From assembly GCA_947497475.1 (NCBI GenBank), contig CANMGS010000001.1:124001-188000 (forward strand): a DNA stretch of 64,000 nt. The letters run 5' to 3'. Position 1 is the stretch's first letter. Every line of letters begins with the position of its first letter. Positions 16,757 to 25,874 of this stretch are shown here, in pieces. The position numbers were made by a program, and so were the translations under genes. Source of the DNA: an uncultured Amylibacter sp. (GTDB lineage Bacteria > Pseudomonadota > Alphaproteobacteria > Rhodobacterales > Rhodobacteraceae). The notes beneath the pieces are model-generated. The model worked only from the letters and a program-made list of their open reading frames with translations, was not told the origin of the DNA and did no database searches.

Positions 16757-18130
16757 ATGAACTATAAGACAAAATTGGTCTTTGTGGCTCTGCTACCGAT
16801 CATTCTAATCTCTATTGCTGCTATTTTCGTGCTGAACATTCAATACAATCGCTTGTCTGCGTCTCAAGGCGCGATTGTTGAAAAAATGTATTTAGATTTG
16901 AAAAAGAATGAGCTTCAAAACTACATTCAGCTTGCTGAAGGCGCGATTGAACCAATGTACACATCGACATTAAAAACCAAACGCCAAGCTCAACGTTCAG
17001 CGACCGAAGTTTTACGTAAAATGTCTTATGGTCAAGATAACTATTTCTTTGTGTACGATAATAAAGGCACCAATATCGTAAATCCACGCCTTACATACTT
17101 TGTAGGGAACAATTGGCTTGGTCTTGAAAACAGTGACGGGAAACATGTCATCCGCGATATGATCAAGATCGGCCAAGATGGTGGCGGCTTTTATGAACAC
17201 ACATGGTTGAAACCCTCAACGGGCGATTATGTCGATAAACTTGCCTATTCAACCTATTTCCCCAAATGGGATTGGATGCTGGGCACTGGTATCTATCTGG
17301 ACGATGTGACGGAAAAGGTGAATATCATTCAATCCGAGATGCAAGCATCTATTCGTGAAACACGCTTTGTACTGCTTTTGCTATCCGTTGGTGCAATTGC
17401 CATTACCACTGTCATTCTGGCTGGCCTGCAATTATCTGAACAACGTTTGGCCGACGCAAAACTCAAAAGCCTAACCGCCCGTATTGTCGAAATCCAAGAG
17501 GATGAACGTAAACGCGTATCGCGCGAACTACATGATAGTATCAGCCAGCTTTTAGTTTCCGCGCGCTATGGCATTGAAAACGCCCTCTCGAACACTCGAA
17601 GAGGCTCCAAGGTTATCAAGCCAATCAATACATCGATGAAAGCCCTAGACGCTGCGATAAATGAGGTGCGCCGTATTTCCATGGACCTACGACCATCTGT
17701 ATTAGACGATATGGGGCTTGCTGCGGCGCTTAAAGGTTTGGGCAGTGATTTTGCCCAGCACAACTTATTTGATGTGAAAGTAGAAGCACAACCTGTTCAC
17801 AATCTTCTCAGTGACGAAGCCAAAACCGCGCTTTACCGCGTTGTACAAGAAGCTCTCACAAATTGCGCAAAACACTCCGCAGCCAGCCTTGTTACGATCA
17901 AACTTTCCAAAACAAAAACACGCGTCCAATTAAGCATTAAAGACAACGGGCGCGGTGCAAATTACGACGAGCGTTCCAACCATGTGACATCTGGCCTTGG
18001 GTTGCGTAACATGCAAGAACGAATAGACAGCTTTAATGGTCAGATTAAATATGCAGACATCAAACCTAATGGCTTTGCCGTTTCAGTCACAATCCCGATT
18101 GAAAAAGATGCTGCCAAAGGCAGTTTCTAA
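16757..18130 (+). CDS. Cache-domain sensor histidine kinase (HisKA_3 type)
   Basis: The ATG at 16757 follows GGAGG by seven bases and gives 457 residues. Helix 1 (about 7-28) and helix 2 (about 204-224) flank a periplasmic single-Cache region with DNYFFVYDNKGTNIVNP and a second block at FPKWDWMLGTGIYLDDV. The cytoplasmic part has the H-box SRELHDSISQ with the phosphorylated His at 259, then an ATPase with DNGRGANY and GLGLRNMQERI. Cache sensors bind small organic acids, so it probably reads the ligand carried by the divergent TRAP system. It is followed after 12 bases by its response regulator. Confidence 0.9.
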   Translation: MNYKTKLVFVALLPIILISIAAIFVLNIQYNRLSASQGAIVEKMYLDLKKNELQNYIQLAEGAIEPMYTSTLKTKRQAQRSATEVLRKMSYGQDNYFFVYDNKGTNIVNPRLTYFVGNNWLGLENSDGKHVIRDMIKIGQDGGGFYEHTWLKPSTGDYVDKLAYSTYFPKWDWMLGTGIYLDDVTEKVNIIQSEMQASIRETRFVLLLLSVGAIAITTVILAGLQLSEQRLADAKLKSLTARIVEIQEDERKRVSRELHDSISQLLVSARYGIENALSNTRRGSKVIKPINTSMKALDAAINEVRRISMDLRPSVLDDMGLAAALKGLGSDFAQHNLFDVKVEAQPVHNLLSDEAKTALYRVVQEALTNCAKHSAASLVTIKLSKTKTRVQLSIKDNGRGANYDERSNHVTSGLGLRNMQERIDSFNGQIKYADIKPNGFAVSVTIPIEKDAAKGSF

Positions 18131-18142
18131 GGAGGCCTTAAA

Positions 18143-18784
18143 GTGACGAGTATACCAACCATAGATCTGTTAATTGTAGATGATCACGATCTGTTGCGCG
18201 AAGGTATCGTTGCCCGTTTATCAGATGTTGGGAACATTCGCATCGTCGGACAAGGCTGCAACGGAAAAGAAGCGGTTGCTTTGTGCAAAACACATGAACC
18301 AGATGTTTTGCTAATGGACATTTCCATGCCCGAAATGAATGGGTTAGAAGCTGCCAAAGAGATCAAACTATTAGGCCTTAAAACTCGTATTCTGTTTTTG
18401 TCCATCTACGACGATAATGAATACGTCCAAGAAGCATTGCGCATTGGTGCAAGTGGATTTGTTCTTAAAGATGTCTCAAAACCAGAAATGTTAAACGCAA
18501 TTAAATCCGTTTCAGAAGGCGCAATATACCTTGGGCCAAAGGTTGCAGCCTCACTACAAAGCAGGACAGGTACTGCACAGCCCAAAGTCAAAGATTACGG
18601 CCTCACCAATCGTGAAAAACAAGTTTTAGCACTGATTGCCGAAGGGCATCTGAACAAAGAAATCGCTTACCGCCTTGATATCAGTATACGCACTGTAGAA
18701 AGCCATCGCTCTGCAATTCGCGATAAAACTGGCGGCGGTAATGCCGTTACTTTGGCAAAAGTCGCGCGTGATTTAGGGTTGTAA
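18143..18784 (+). CDS. NarL/FixJ-family response regulator
   Basis: The GTG start follows AAGGAGG at seven bases. The protein has 213 residues. The receiver domain (about 6-125) has the acidic pair in IVDDHD, the phospho-accepting Asp59 in LLMDISMP, and the conserved Lys in FVLKDVS. The C-terminal LuxR-type helix-turn-helix reads LTNREKQVLALIAEG and NKEIAYRLDISIRTVESHR. It is the partner of the kinase just upstream. Its likely targets are the divergent TRAP operon and its own operon, through the inverted repeat at 16669-16701. Confidence 0.93.
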   Translation: MTSIPTIDLLIVDDHDLLREGIVARLSDVGNIRIVGQGCNGKEAVALCKTHEPDVLLMDISMPEMNGLEAAKEIKLLGLKTRILFLSIYDDNEYVQEALRIGASGFVLKDVSKPEMLNAIKSVSEGAIYLGPKVAASLQSRTGTAQPKVKDYGLTNREKQVLALIAEGHLNKEIAYRLDISIRTVESHRSAIRDKTGGGNAVTLAKVARDLGL

Positions 18785-18818
18785 AGAACACTTAGCATAG
18801 TGTTCTTTACTATTGTTT
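18781..18818. terminator. Perfect 12-bp stem hairpin overlapping the regulator stop
   Basis: GTAAAGAACACT (18781-18792) pairs perfectly with AGTGTTCTTTAC (18799-18810). TATTGTTTT follows on the plus strand. The stop codon of the response regulator lies inside the stem. It separates two convergent genes and probably terminates both. Confidence 0.75.
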
Positions 18819-19207
18819 TAGACAATCAATTCAGGTGGCCCCATTGGGCAATCAATAAAATACCCCCAACCACCGTTTTCTAAACGTTTCACGACTTCTG
18901 TTGAGCTGCCTTCCGCAATCAACGTTCCATCGGCTGCTTCAAACCGCCATTCAGCCTGTAATAAACCTGTGTCACCATTCACGGCTTCGCCTGTCACAGT
19001 ACTTATCAAGATGGGTTTCATTACAGCAAAGTCTTTAAAAACTTCATGTGCACCAGAATGCCCCACTTTAGGGGCTTCGCCTGGCGGAAAGTAGATTTTA
19101 CACTCAGGGTGGAACATCGAAATAATTCCCTCTAAATCACCTTCTTTTAAAAAGATTGCAATTGTTTCAGCTATTTCATGCGGGTGGTTTGCAATAGGTC
19201 TTGTCAT
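18818..19207 (-). CDS. NTF2-like (SnoaL-type) small protein
   Basis: The protein has 129 residues from the ATG at 19207, which is six bases after GGAG; the adjacent ATG at 19210 is also possible. The sequence ETIAIFLKEGDLEGIISMFHPECKIYF fits the first helices and strand of the cone-shaped NTF2 fold, and the end (WRFEAADGTLIAEGSSTEVV) fits its sheet. NTF2-like proteins include dehydratases, isomerases and binding proteins; no catalytic residue set is clear. It is paired with a second NTF2-like gene upstream and divergent from an HxlR regulator, which suggests a small stress or detoxification unit. Confidence 0.75.
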   Translation of the reverse strand: MTRPIANHPHEIAETIAIFLKEGDLEGIISMFHPECKIYFPPGEAPKVGHSGAHEVFKDFAVMKPILISTVTGEAVNGDTGLLQAEWRFEAADGTLIAEGSSTEVVKRLENGGWGYFIDCPMGPPELIV

Positions 19208-19220
19208 CATGCACTCCAGT

Positions 19221-19640
19221 TCAAACAAAATCCGAAGGCGTCACATCTGGTGGCATGTTGTCCATATCAAATAACAACAACCAACGCCCATCGGCCGCTT
19301 TTCGATACACAAGCGCCACGCGTCCCGTAAGATGTGCATCAGCAGAAGATTCGCTACCTTGTGGTGGTTGAAAGAAATACTTACCTACCAGCAAAGCCAA
19401 CCCGCCTTCCTGAAACGCTGTCTCTTCTTTATACAACAGCGTTCCTTCAACCATTTTGAAAGCTTCTAAATACCAGCCTTTGATATTTTCTTTGCCCGTC
19501 ATTAACGCAGCGCCAGCATTGGCATAAACACTTTCCTCATCGTAAAGCGAAAACAGCTTATCGATGTCTTTCTCGTTAAAGGCTTCCAACCATGTGGTTA
19601 GGTTTTCACGAACTTTTCCTAATTCTTGTTCATCTGTCAT
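19221..19640 (-). CDS. NTF2-like / SnoaL-type small protein
   Basis: The ATG at 19640 follows GGAG and gives 139 residues. The block LTTWLEAFNEKDIDKLFSLY followed by ESVYANAGAALMTGKENI is typical of the SgcJ/SnoaL-type NTF2 fold, and VALVYRKAADGRWLLLFDMDNM forms the last strands. A function is not predictable. It lies 13 bases upstream of a second NTF2-like gene on the same strand, and the pair is opposite the HxlR gene. The palindrome at 19720-19739 sits in the shared control region. Confidence 0.78.
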   Translation of the reverse strand: MTDEQELGKVRENLTTWLEAFNEKDIDKLFSLYDEESVYANAGAALMTGKENIKGWYLEAFKMVEGTLLYKEETAFQEGGLALLVGKYFFQPPQGSESSADAHLTGRVALVYRKAADGRWLLLFDMDNMPPDVTPSDFV

Positions 19641-19719
19641 AAAAATCTCCAATTATCGAATACATTTGAAGATGAATTAAGAGTATGTAAAAATGACATC
19701 TACCCTCAACTATGAGAGT

Positions 19720-19739
19720 TACTAACATATATGTAAGTA
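19720..19739. promoter_or_regulatory. Palindromic operator candidate between HxlR and the NTF2-like genes
   Basis: TACTAACATATATGTAAGTA is an 18-of-20 palindrome centred on ACATATATGT. It ends nine bases before the HxlR ATG and 80 bases before the divergent NTF2-like ATG. It is the likely autoregulatory site of the HxlR protein. Confidence 0.55.
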
Positions 19740-19748
19740 GATATTGAA

Positions 19749-20069
19749 ATGAATGAATACAACGAGAATTACAAAGACTGCGCGGTTGAAGCTGCTGTTA
19801 TGGTGATTGGCGGCAAATGGAAGCCCATGTTATTATATCATTTACTGTCTGGAACGAAACGTTTCTCGGAATTACAACGTTTAATCCCACAAGCTTCGGA
19901 TCGAATGATAACCAAGTCATTACGTGAATTAGAACAAGATAATTTGATCTTACGTGAAATGTTTGCAGAGGTTCCTGTACGTGTTGAATACTCACTCACA
20001 AAAGACGGCAGAACGTTGATCCCCATACTTACAGCCATGAGCGATTGGGGAAATCAGCGTAGTATTTAG
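19749..20069 (+). CDS. HxlR-family winged-helix regulator
   Basis: The protein has 106 residues, the usual length for HxlR. CAVEAAVMVIGGKWKPMLLY is the family start and includes an N-terminal Cys (residue 11) that in related proteins senses electrophiles or oxidants. The recognition part reads FSELQRLIPQASDRMITKSL, and the wing carries RVEYSLTKDGRTLIP. It is divergent from two NTF2-like genes and probably represses them and itself. Only a weak Shine-Dalgarno is seen before the ATG. Confidence 0.92.
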   Translation: MNEYNENYKDCAVEAAVMVIGGKWKPMLLYHLLSGTKRFSELQRLIPQASDRMITKSLRELEQDNLILREMFAEVPVRVEYSLTKDGRTLIPILTAMSDWGNQRSI

Positions 20070-20076
20070 GTTATAA

Positions 20077-20325
20077 TTATTTTCTGTAGTTTTTTCCGAT
20101 ACTCAACTCACCGATACGGTATAGCCAAATCATCGTCACGAGCCAAATCGGCAAGAATACAAATACAATGTAAAAGAAAAACGTCTGCGCCATACTATCA
20201 GGCGCACCAGCACCCGTAGAGCTTAAAAGGTTTGGAAACATATAAAAAACCAAAGAGGGCACACATAACATCAGCCCTAAAATAAAAAGGCTATTTCCAG
20301 CAGGTTCTTTCTTAGGATCAGTCAC
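20077..20325 (-). CDS. Small two-helix membrane protein, function unknown
   Basis: The proposed GTG start at 20325 follows GAGGGA and gives 82 residues; a GTG at 20337 would add four. Two hydrophobic stretches (about 13-31 and 44-64) predict two membrane helices with a short Gly/Ala loop between them. The C-terminus is basic (GKNYRK). I recognise no family. It converges with the HxlR gene, eight bases apart. Confidence 0.6.
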   Translation of the reverse strand: MTDPKKEPAGNSLFILGLMLCVPSLVFYMFPNLLSSTGAGAPDSMAQTFFFYIVFVFLPIWLVTMIWLYRIGELSIGKNYRK

Positions 20326-20421
20326 TATTTCCCTCACAGCGCGTACGTTAGATTATAATATGCCCAGTCTTTAAAACAAAATAATACGAATGGCAAAACG
20401 CATTAATGCTACTTTTAATGT

Positions 20422-20437
20422 TACATTAGCTAATGTA
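20422..20437. promoter_or_regulatory. Perfect 16-bp palindrome upstream of the SGNH hydrolase
   Basis: TACATTAGCTAATGTA equals its own reverse complement. It lies in the AT-rich divergent region between the small membrane protein and the SGNH hydrolase gene. It is a candidate repressor site; no regulator gene of an obvious matching family adjoins it except HxlR. Confidence 0.45.
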
Positions 20438-20518
20438 TACTTTACAGAAACTTTAAAGACCCTAATTTGTGTTTTGAATATGGTTGAATTTTATGTGCCC
20501 GATTTTGGATAAATAGTA

Positions 20519-21199
20519 ATGAGTAAAGTTTTATACGCGGCCACCGCATTCTTATTTTGCCTTATGAGCACGCCACAACTGATGGCTCAGGACAAATCCC
20601 CAAAAATTCTTGCCATAGGCGACTCGTTATTGGCTTGGCATAAACTCACAGGCCGCTCCATCGCACAAACAGTAGGAAAAGAACTCGGGGTGTCTGTGAC
20701 AGACCGCTCTCTTTCTGGCGCGCGTATGATTTATAAGTTACCGATCACAGGCACTGTCGGTTTCAGCATCCCACGGCAATATATTCGCGGAGAGTGGGAT
20801 TGGGTTATTCTGACTGGAGGCGGAAATGATCTATGGTTAGGCTGCGGATGTTTCAAATGCGACCGAAAACTCAATAAACTGATTTCCAAGAACACCCAAA
20901 CGGGTGCCATTCCAAAACTCGTTTCAAAACTACGCAAAAAAAATACACAAGTCATCTATGTGGGGTATTTACGCACGCCAGGGCAGCCATCCCCAATTGA
21001 CCATTGTCGTGATGAAGGCGACATTTTGGAAACACGGATTTCTGCTCTCGCGGAAAAAGACGAAGGCGTTCATTTTTTGTCTCTTAAAGACTTGGTTCCA
21101 AACGGCAATTTATCTTATCACGCGGCGGACCGTATTCACCCATCCATAAAAGCGAGCAAAGCTATTGGTAAACTCGTTGCAGAAATCATTGCCGATTAA
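20519..21199 (+). CDS. Exported SGNH/GDSL-type hydrolase
   Basis: The protein has 226 residues. A signal peptide (about 1-23, ending LMAQ) is followed by ILAIGDSLLAW with the nucleophilic Ser at residue 36 (block I), GGGNDLW (block III with the catalytic Asn) and AADRIHPSIKA (block V with Asp and His). The Gly of block II lies in LSGARM. SGNH hydrolases cleave ester bonds of lipids or acylated sugars; the substrate here is unknown. CGCFKCDRK and a later DHCRD give extra Cys residues unusual for the fold, possibly disulfide-bonded in the periplasm. It overlaps the convergent LysE gene by 14 bases. Confidence 0.85.
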   Translation: MSKVLYAATAFLFCLMSTPQLMAQDKSPKILAIGDSLLAWHKLTGRSIAQTVGKELGVSVTDRSLSGARMIYKLPITGTVGFSIPRQYIRGEWDWVILTGGGNDLWLGCGCFKCDRKLNKLISKNTQTGAIPKLVSKLRKKNTQVIYVGYLRTPGQPSPIDHCRDEGDILETRISALAEKDEGVHFLSLKDLVPNGNLSYHAADRIHPSIKASKAIGKLVAEIIAD

Positions 21200-21818
21200 G
21201 TGCAATATTCAAACCCAGAGCGATCAGTATACTGCCACCGATCTTTTGCGCAAAACGCCCAATAGATTGAGATGTCTTTAAAAAATTCACCATTTTATCT
21301 GCAACCAAAACACAAACAACGTCAGCGCTGGAAAATACAATATTAACGATCGTTCCAAGGATCAAAAGTTGCACCCATATTGGAAATGCCGCTGTTGGGT
21401 CTGAAAACTGGGGTAAGAAAGCGACAAAAAACAGCGCAGTCTTTGGGTTCAGAACCTCAACAGTCACACTTTCCCAAAACGCTTGTTTTGGTGTTTTCTG
21501 AACTGCTTTTATATCCACAGTTGAAACAGACGTTTTTAAGCGGAACATCTTTACGCCAAGATAAATCAGATACGCTGCACCTGCGAATTTCAGAATGAAA
21601 TAAAACACAGGCACCGCTTGGAACAAAAGTGCCAAACCGAGTGCCGCCGCAATCACATGTACATATCCACCTAAATGGATACCAATAGCAGCCATCCAGC
21701 CAGCCCGTTTGCCACGCGCAATTGTCTGCGCCGTCGCATAAAGCATTGCTGGTCCAGGCATATAGGCGAATAAAGAAGTGGCAATGAAGAAGGTAACAAG
21801 TATCTCAAGTGAGGGCAT
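21186..21818 (-). CDS. LysE-family amino-acid exporter
   Basis: The protein has 210 residues and about six hydrophobic helices. PGPAMLYATAQTIARGKRAG is the family signature near the N-terminus, followed by the GIHLGGYVHVIAAALGLA helix. FAGAAYLIYLGVKMFR and VTVEVLNPKTALFFVAFLPQF match RhtB/LysE transporters. Members export lysine, arginine, threonine or homoserine. The substrate cannot be told from this sequence. Confidence 0.88.
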   Translation of the reverse strand: MPSLEILVTFFIATSLFAYMPGPAMLYATAQTIARGKRAGWMAAIGIHLGGYVHVIAAALGLALLFQAVPVFYFILKFAGAAYLIYLGVKMFRLKTSVSTVDIKAVQKTPKQAFWESVTVEVLNPKTALFFVAFLPQFSDPTAAFPIWVQLLILGTIVNIVFSSADVVCVLVADKMVNFLKTSQSIGRFAQKIGGSILIALGLNIALNRQ

Positions 21819-21847
21819 TACAAATACGCTCCATTCATCTTTTAAAA

Positions 21848-22405
21848 TTATTCATCATGAACATATGTCTTACGCGCAAGTTCAGCAGCTTCGTAATAAC
21901 CCTCTAACTTACTTGTATTTCTAGCGAGGATTGCATTTACTTCAGGTATAAGCCTTGAAAATGGCGGGCCCTTATCTGCCATTAAGTCGTAAATATCATC
22001 ATAATCCAATGATATATCATCATATACAGCAAGGTATTCCAGCACTGCACTAACATATATATTACGCTTTTCGGTTCCATCCTCAGCGCTTGCACCATCG
22101 ATATCGGCAATCTGCAGATAAAGTTTATCTAGCTCCGCGCGCATAGAAGAACCGGCCCCTTCCATAAAGAAAAGAACCGTTTTAGGTGACATTTCACCCT
22201 CGCTCCCAGGTGCGACGAAATACTTGGAAAGCTGTTCCTCTCCTGCGCTGTAGCTATCTGTAAATTTATTGGTCATGCGAACGATTTGACCACTAAAATT
22301 CTCACGCTTTTCAAACGCCTTATTATCGAGTGTACCTTTGATATAATATCCCATTGAAACACATGAAATGACGAATGCTATTGCTGGAATAATAAGTTTT
22401 TTCAT
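21848..22405 (-). CDS. Membrane-anchored hypothetical protein
   Basis: The ATG at 22405 gives 185 residues, with an N-terminal hydrophobic anchor or signal (MKKLIIPAIAFVISCVSMGY). The rest is charged, acidic and mainly helical in appearance, with several Tyr/Asp-rich stretches (YDDISLDYDDIYDLMADKG). No catalytic or metal motif stands out and I recognise no family. It is more AT-rich than its neighbours. It lies behind the acnA terminator, so it probably has its own promoter. Confidence 0.65.
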   Translation of the reverse strand: MKKLIIPAIAFVISCVSMGYYIKGTLDNKAFEKRENFSGQIVRMTNKFTDSYSAGEEQLSKYFVAPGSEGEMSPKTVLFFMEGAGSSMRAELDKLYLQIADIDGASAEDGTEKRNIYVSAVLEYLAVYDDISLDYDDIYDLMADKGPPFSRLIPEVNAILARNTSKLEGYYEAAELARKTYVHDE

Positions 22406-22468
22406 ATCTCGAATCTTTTCCCCAAAAAGTATTCGTAAAATACTATGGCGATTTCGAAACAATACAAA

Positions 22469-22497
22469 CAAAAAAGGCTCCCGATATTCGGAAGCCT
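22469..22497 (-). terminator. Rho-independent terminator of acnA
   Basis: On the minus strand AGGCTTCCG pairs with CGGGAGCCT, with one mismatch, and then runs into TTTTTTG. It lies about 25 bases after the acnA stop. Confidence 0.85.
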
Positions 22498-22522
22498 CTA
22501 AATCCTAAACTAAGCGTAAACC

Positions 22523-25213
22523 TTATGACTTCGCCAAGTTCCGCAGAACATAGTGTAACACACCACCATGTTCGATGTATTCAATCTCAACTTCGGTATC
22601 GATACGACACTTAAGCTGGATCTCTTTTACATCGCCGTTGGGGTACGTGATTGAACATGGAACGTTTGATAGTGGCTCAATATCACCAGACAGACCTGTG
22701 ATCGATACAATCTCTTCCCCTGTCAGTCCCAAAGATTTGCGTGTGTCGCCATCTGTGAATTCGAACGGGATCACGCCCATACCAACCAAGTTAGAACGGT
22801 GAATACGCTCAAAGCTTTCAGCAATTACCGCTTTCACACCCAACAATGCAGTCCCTTTAGCGGCCCAGTCACGAGAAGATCCCGCGCCGTATTGCTGACC
22901 ACCGAACACAACCAATGGTGTGCCGTTTGCCTGATGGGACATAGCCGCGTCATAGATAGAAGCTTGGTTGCCATCTACATCCTTTGTATAGCCCCCTTCA
23001 ACGCCCGTTAGCATTTCGTTTTTGATACGAATATTGGCAAATGTACCCCGCATCATAACTTCGTGGTTACCACGGCGAGACCCGTAAGAATTAAATTCGC
23101 GTACAGGCACCTGACGTTCTGTCAGATACTGACCCGCAGGTGTGGTTTGTTTGAAAGACCCGGCAGGCGAAATATGGTCTGTTGTGATCATATCGCCAAG
23201 GATTGCCAGAACCTTCGCATTTTCAACGTTTGAAATAACACCCGGCTCTTTGCTCATGCCCTGAAAGTAAGGCGGGTTTTGAACATAGGTCGATGCCGCA
23301 GGCCAATCGTATGTTTGCGCTTCTGTTGTTTCAACGGCTCGCCACTTTTCGTCACCTTTAAACACATCTGCATATTTCGTCTGGAACGCCTCACGCGTCA
23401 CGGTCTGTTCAACCAGATCAGCAATCTCTTGCGTCGATGGCCAGATATCTTTCAGATAAACATCATTACCATCTTTGTCTTGCGCGATCGCATCTGTTGC
23501 AAGGTTGATGTCCATCGTCCCCGCCAACGCATAAGCCACAACCAACGGCGGCGATGCCAAATAGTTCGCACGCACATCAGGGGAAATACGACCTTCAAAA
23601 TTACGGTTTCCTGACAAAACAGATGTTGCCACCAAATCGCCCTCGGCAATCGCTTCTGACAATTCTTTTTGGATCGGGCCAGAATTCCCGATACATGTCG
23701 TGCAACCATACCCCACAAGGTTGAAACCAATCGCATCCAAATCCTTTTGCAAATCAGCCGCTTCCAAATAAGCAGACACAACTTGTGATCCCGGTGCTAA
23801 AGATGTTTTAACCCAAGGCTTACGATCCAACCCAAGTGCCGCCGCTTTACGTGCTACAAGCCCCGCACCGATCATCACATATGGGTTTGATGTGTTCGTA
23901 CAGGATGTGATGGATGCGATGACAATATCGCCACTTTCCAATGCATAGTCTTCGCCCTTAACAGCCACTTCTTTACCCATTGGACGTTTAAACGTTTCTT
24001 CCATTTCACGGCGAAACGCTGTTTGGCCATCCGTCAACGCCACATAATCTTGTGGGCGTTTCGGGCCAGAGATCGCAGGAACGATTGTGCCCATGTCCAA
24101 TGACAATGTGTCTGTGTAAACAGGGGAATAATCCGCATCACGCCAGAAACCGTTTTCTTTTGCATAGGCTTCAACCAATTGAACACGATCTTCGTCACGG
24201 CCAGTGTTGCGTAGGTACCGTAAAGTCTCACCATCAATTGGGAAGAACCCACATGTTGCACCGTACTCTGGCGCCATGTTCGCGATTGTTGCACGGTCTG
24301 CCAATGGCAAGCTATCAAGACCAGCGCCATAAAATTCTACAAACTTCCCAACCACACCTTTCTCGCGCAGCATTTCCACAACTTTCAGCACAAGGTCAGT
24401 CCCCGTTGTGCCTTCCATCATGGCACCCGTCAGCTCAAAACCAATCACTTCTGGGATCAACATAGAAATCGGCTGGCCCAGCATCGCTGCTTCGGCCTCA
24501 ATACCACCAACACCCCAGCCCAAAACAGCAACACCGTTCACCATTGTTGTGTGACTGTCAGTGCCAACAAGCGTATCTGGGTAAGCCACTTCAACGCCAT
24601 TCTGGTCTGTGTCTTTCCAAACGGTCTGCGCAAGGTATTCCAAGTTCACTTGGTGGCAAATACCTGTGCCCGGCGGTACAACGCGGAAATTATTAAAGGC
24701 TTTTTGACCCCATTTCAGGAATGTGTAACGCTCAAGGTTGCGCTCGTATTCACGGTCAACGTTCATCTGAAACGCACGTGGGTTGCCAAATTCGTCGATC
24801 ATCACAGAGTGATCAATCACCAAATCAACAGGGTTCAGCGGATTGATCTTTTCCGCATCGCCACCAAGCGCCACAATACCATCCCGCATAGCTGCCAAAT
24901 CAACAACAGCAGGAACACCTGTAAAGTCTTGCATCAAAACACGCGCAGGACGGTACGCGATTTCACGTGGGTTGTTACCACCGTTCGCACCCCATTGCGC
25001 AAACGCCTTAATGTCGTCTGTAGAAACTGTGCGTCCGTCGTCCTCAAAACGTAGCATGTTTTCTAGAACAACTTTCAATGCCGCTGGTAATTTAGAGAAA
25101 TCACCAAGACCCGCTTCTGTGGCCGCTGGGATTGAATAGTAATCGACGCTGGCATCGCCAACGGTCAAAGTCTTTCGTGTTTTATTGGAATCTGTGCCTA
25201 CGGTAACAGTCAT
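22523..25213 (-). CDS. acnA: Aconitate hydratase A
   Basis: Aconitase interconverts citrate and isocitrate in the TCA cycle with a [4Fe-4S] cluster. The protein has 896 residues, the normal AcnA length. The cluster ligands are seen as SCTNTSNP and GYGCTTCIGNSG. Substrate and fold blocks include VGTDSHTTMVNGVAVLGWGV and, in the swivelling C-terminal domain, GAGSSRDWAAKG. It is monocistronic, with its own terminator. GACTC (a GANTC site) lies in the upstream region. Confidence 0.97.
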   Translation of the reverse strand: MTVTVGTDSNKTRKTLTVGDASVDYYSIPAATEAGLGDFSKLPAALKVVLENMLRFEDDGRTVSTDDIKAFAQWGANGGNNPREIAYRPARVLMQDFTGVPAVVDLAAMRDGIVALGGDAEKINPLNPVDLVIDHSVMIDEFGNPRAFQMNVDREYERNLERYTFLKWGQKAFNNFRVVPPGTGICHQVNLEYLAQTVWKDTDQNGVEVAYPDTLVGTDSHTTMVNGVAVLGWGVGGIEAEAAMLGQPISMLIPEVIGFELTGAMMEGTTGTDLVLKVVEMLREKGVVGKFVEFYGAGLDSLPLADRATIANMAPEYGATCGFFPIDGETLRYLRNTGRDEDRVQLVEAYAKENGFWRDADYSPVYTDTLSLDMGTIVPAISGPKRPQDYVALTDGQTAFRREMEETFKRPMGKEVAVKGEDYALESGDIVIASITSCTNTSNPYVMIGAGLVARKAAALGLDRKPWVKTSLAPGSQVVSAYLEAADLQKDLDAIGFNLVGYGCTTCIGNSGPIQKELSEAIAEGDLVATSVLSGNRNFEGRISPDVRANYLASPPLVVAYALAGTMDINLATDAIAQDKDGNDVYLKDIWPSTQEIADLVEQTVTREAFQTKYADVFKGDEKWRAVETTEAQTYDWPAASTYVQNPPYFQGMSKEPGVISNVENAKVLAILGDMITTDHISPAGSFKQTTPAGQYLTERQVPVREFNSYGSRRGNHEVMMRGTFANIRIKNEMLTGVEGGYTKDVDGNQASIYDAAMSHQANGTPLVVFGGQQYGAGSSRDWAAKGTALLGVKAVIAESFERIHRSNLVGMGVIPFEFTDGDTRKSLGLTGEEIVSITGLSGDIEPLSNVPCSITYPNGDVKEIQLKCRIDTEVEIEYIEHGGVLHYVLRNLAKS

Positions 25214-25381
25214 ATGAAACCTCCGATGGGTATTTAAATAGGTATGCTTGATTTTGCATTATTATAAAGAGACTCGCAAGCACTGGCCTACGTGCAATTC
25301 TTTGTTAATAGCAAGAAACGGCTCGAGTGACACATCACTATCATGCGATACGATTTAAGAACCTAAGATATGGAGCATTAA

Positions 25382-25852
25382 ATGCCTTTTCAAATTCATT
25401 CTCTTAAGAGCAATCAATTCGATCATTATTTCGACATGTCCGAAAAAGAGCTCGCAAAAGCAAATGCAGTTCTTGAAACTGTGACAGAAAACCCAGGCTA
25501 TCCATGTAGAGTAAGCCTTGCAGATGCCGAAGTTGGCGAAACCATCCTATTGGTGAATTACAACCATCTCCCAGAAGCGTCCCCTTATCAGGCGAGCCAT
25601 GCCATATATGTGCGCAAAAATACCCCTTCTGTTGAATTAGGACCTGACAACATACCAAGCGTCATATCTTCGCGACTTATTTCAGTCCGCGCTTTTGATA
25701 GCACTCATATGATGCGCACAGCAGATGTGGTTGATGGTGAGAACCTTAAGGGTTGTCTCGATAATATGTTTTCAGACACCATGATAAGCTACATTCACCT
25801 GCATAATGCAAAACAAGGTTGTTTTGCAGCAAAAGTCACGCGCGCTGAATGA
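25382..25852 (+). CDS. DUF1203 family protein
   Basis: The protein has 156 residues. The block GYPCRVSLADAEVGETILLV followed by YNHLPEASPYQASHAIYVR is the DUF1203 hallmark. His and Cys residues in those blocks may bind a metal or a thiol, but no activity is established for the family. It stands alone, divergent from acnA. A hairpin-rich intergenic region follows it. Confidence 0.85.
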   Translation: MPFQIHSLKSNQFDHYFDMSEKELAKANAVLETVTENPGYPCRVSLADAEVGETILLVNYNHLPEASPYQASHAIYVRKNTPSVELGPDNIPSVISSRLISVRAFDSTHMMRTADVVDGENLKGCLDNMFSDTMISYIHLHNAKQGCFAAKVTRAE

Positions 25853-25874
25853 CCACCGAACGCACACCTAAATA

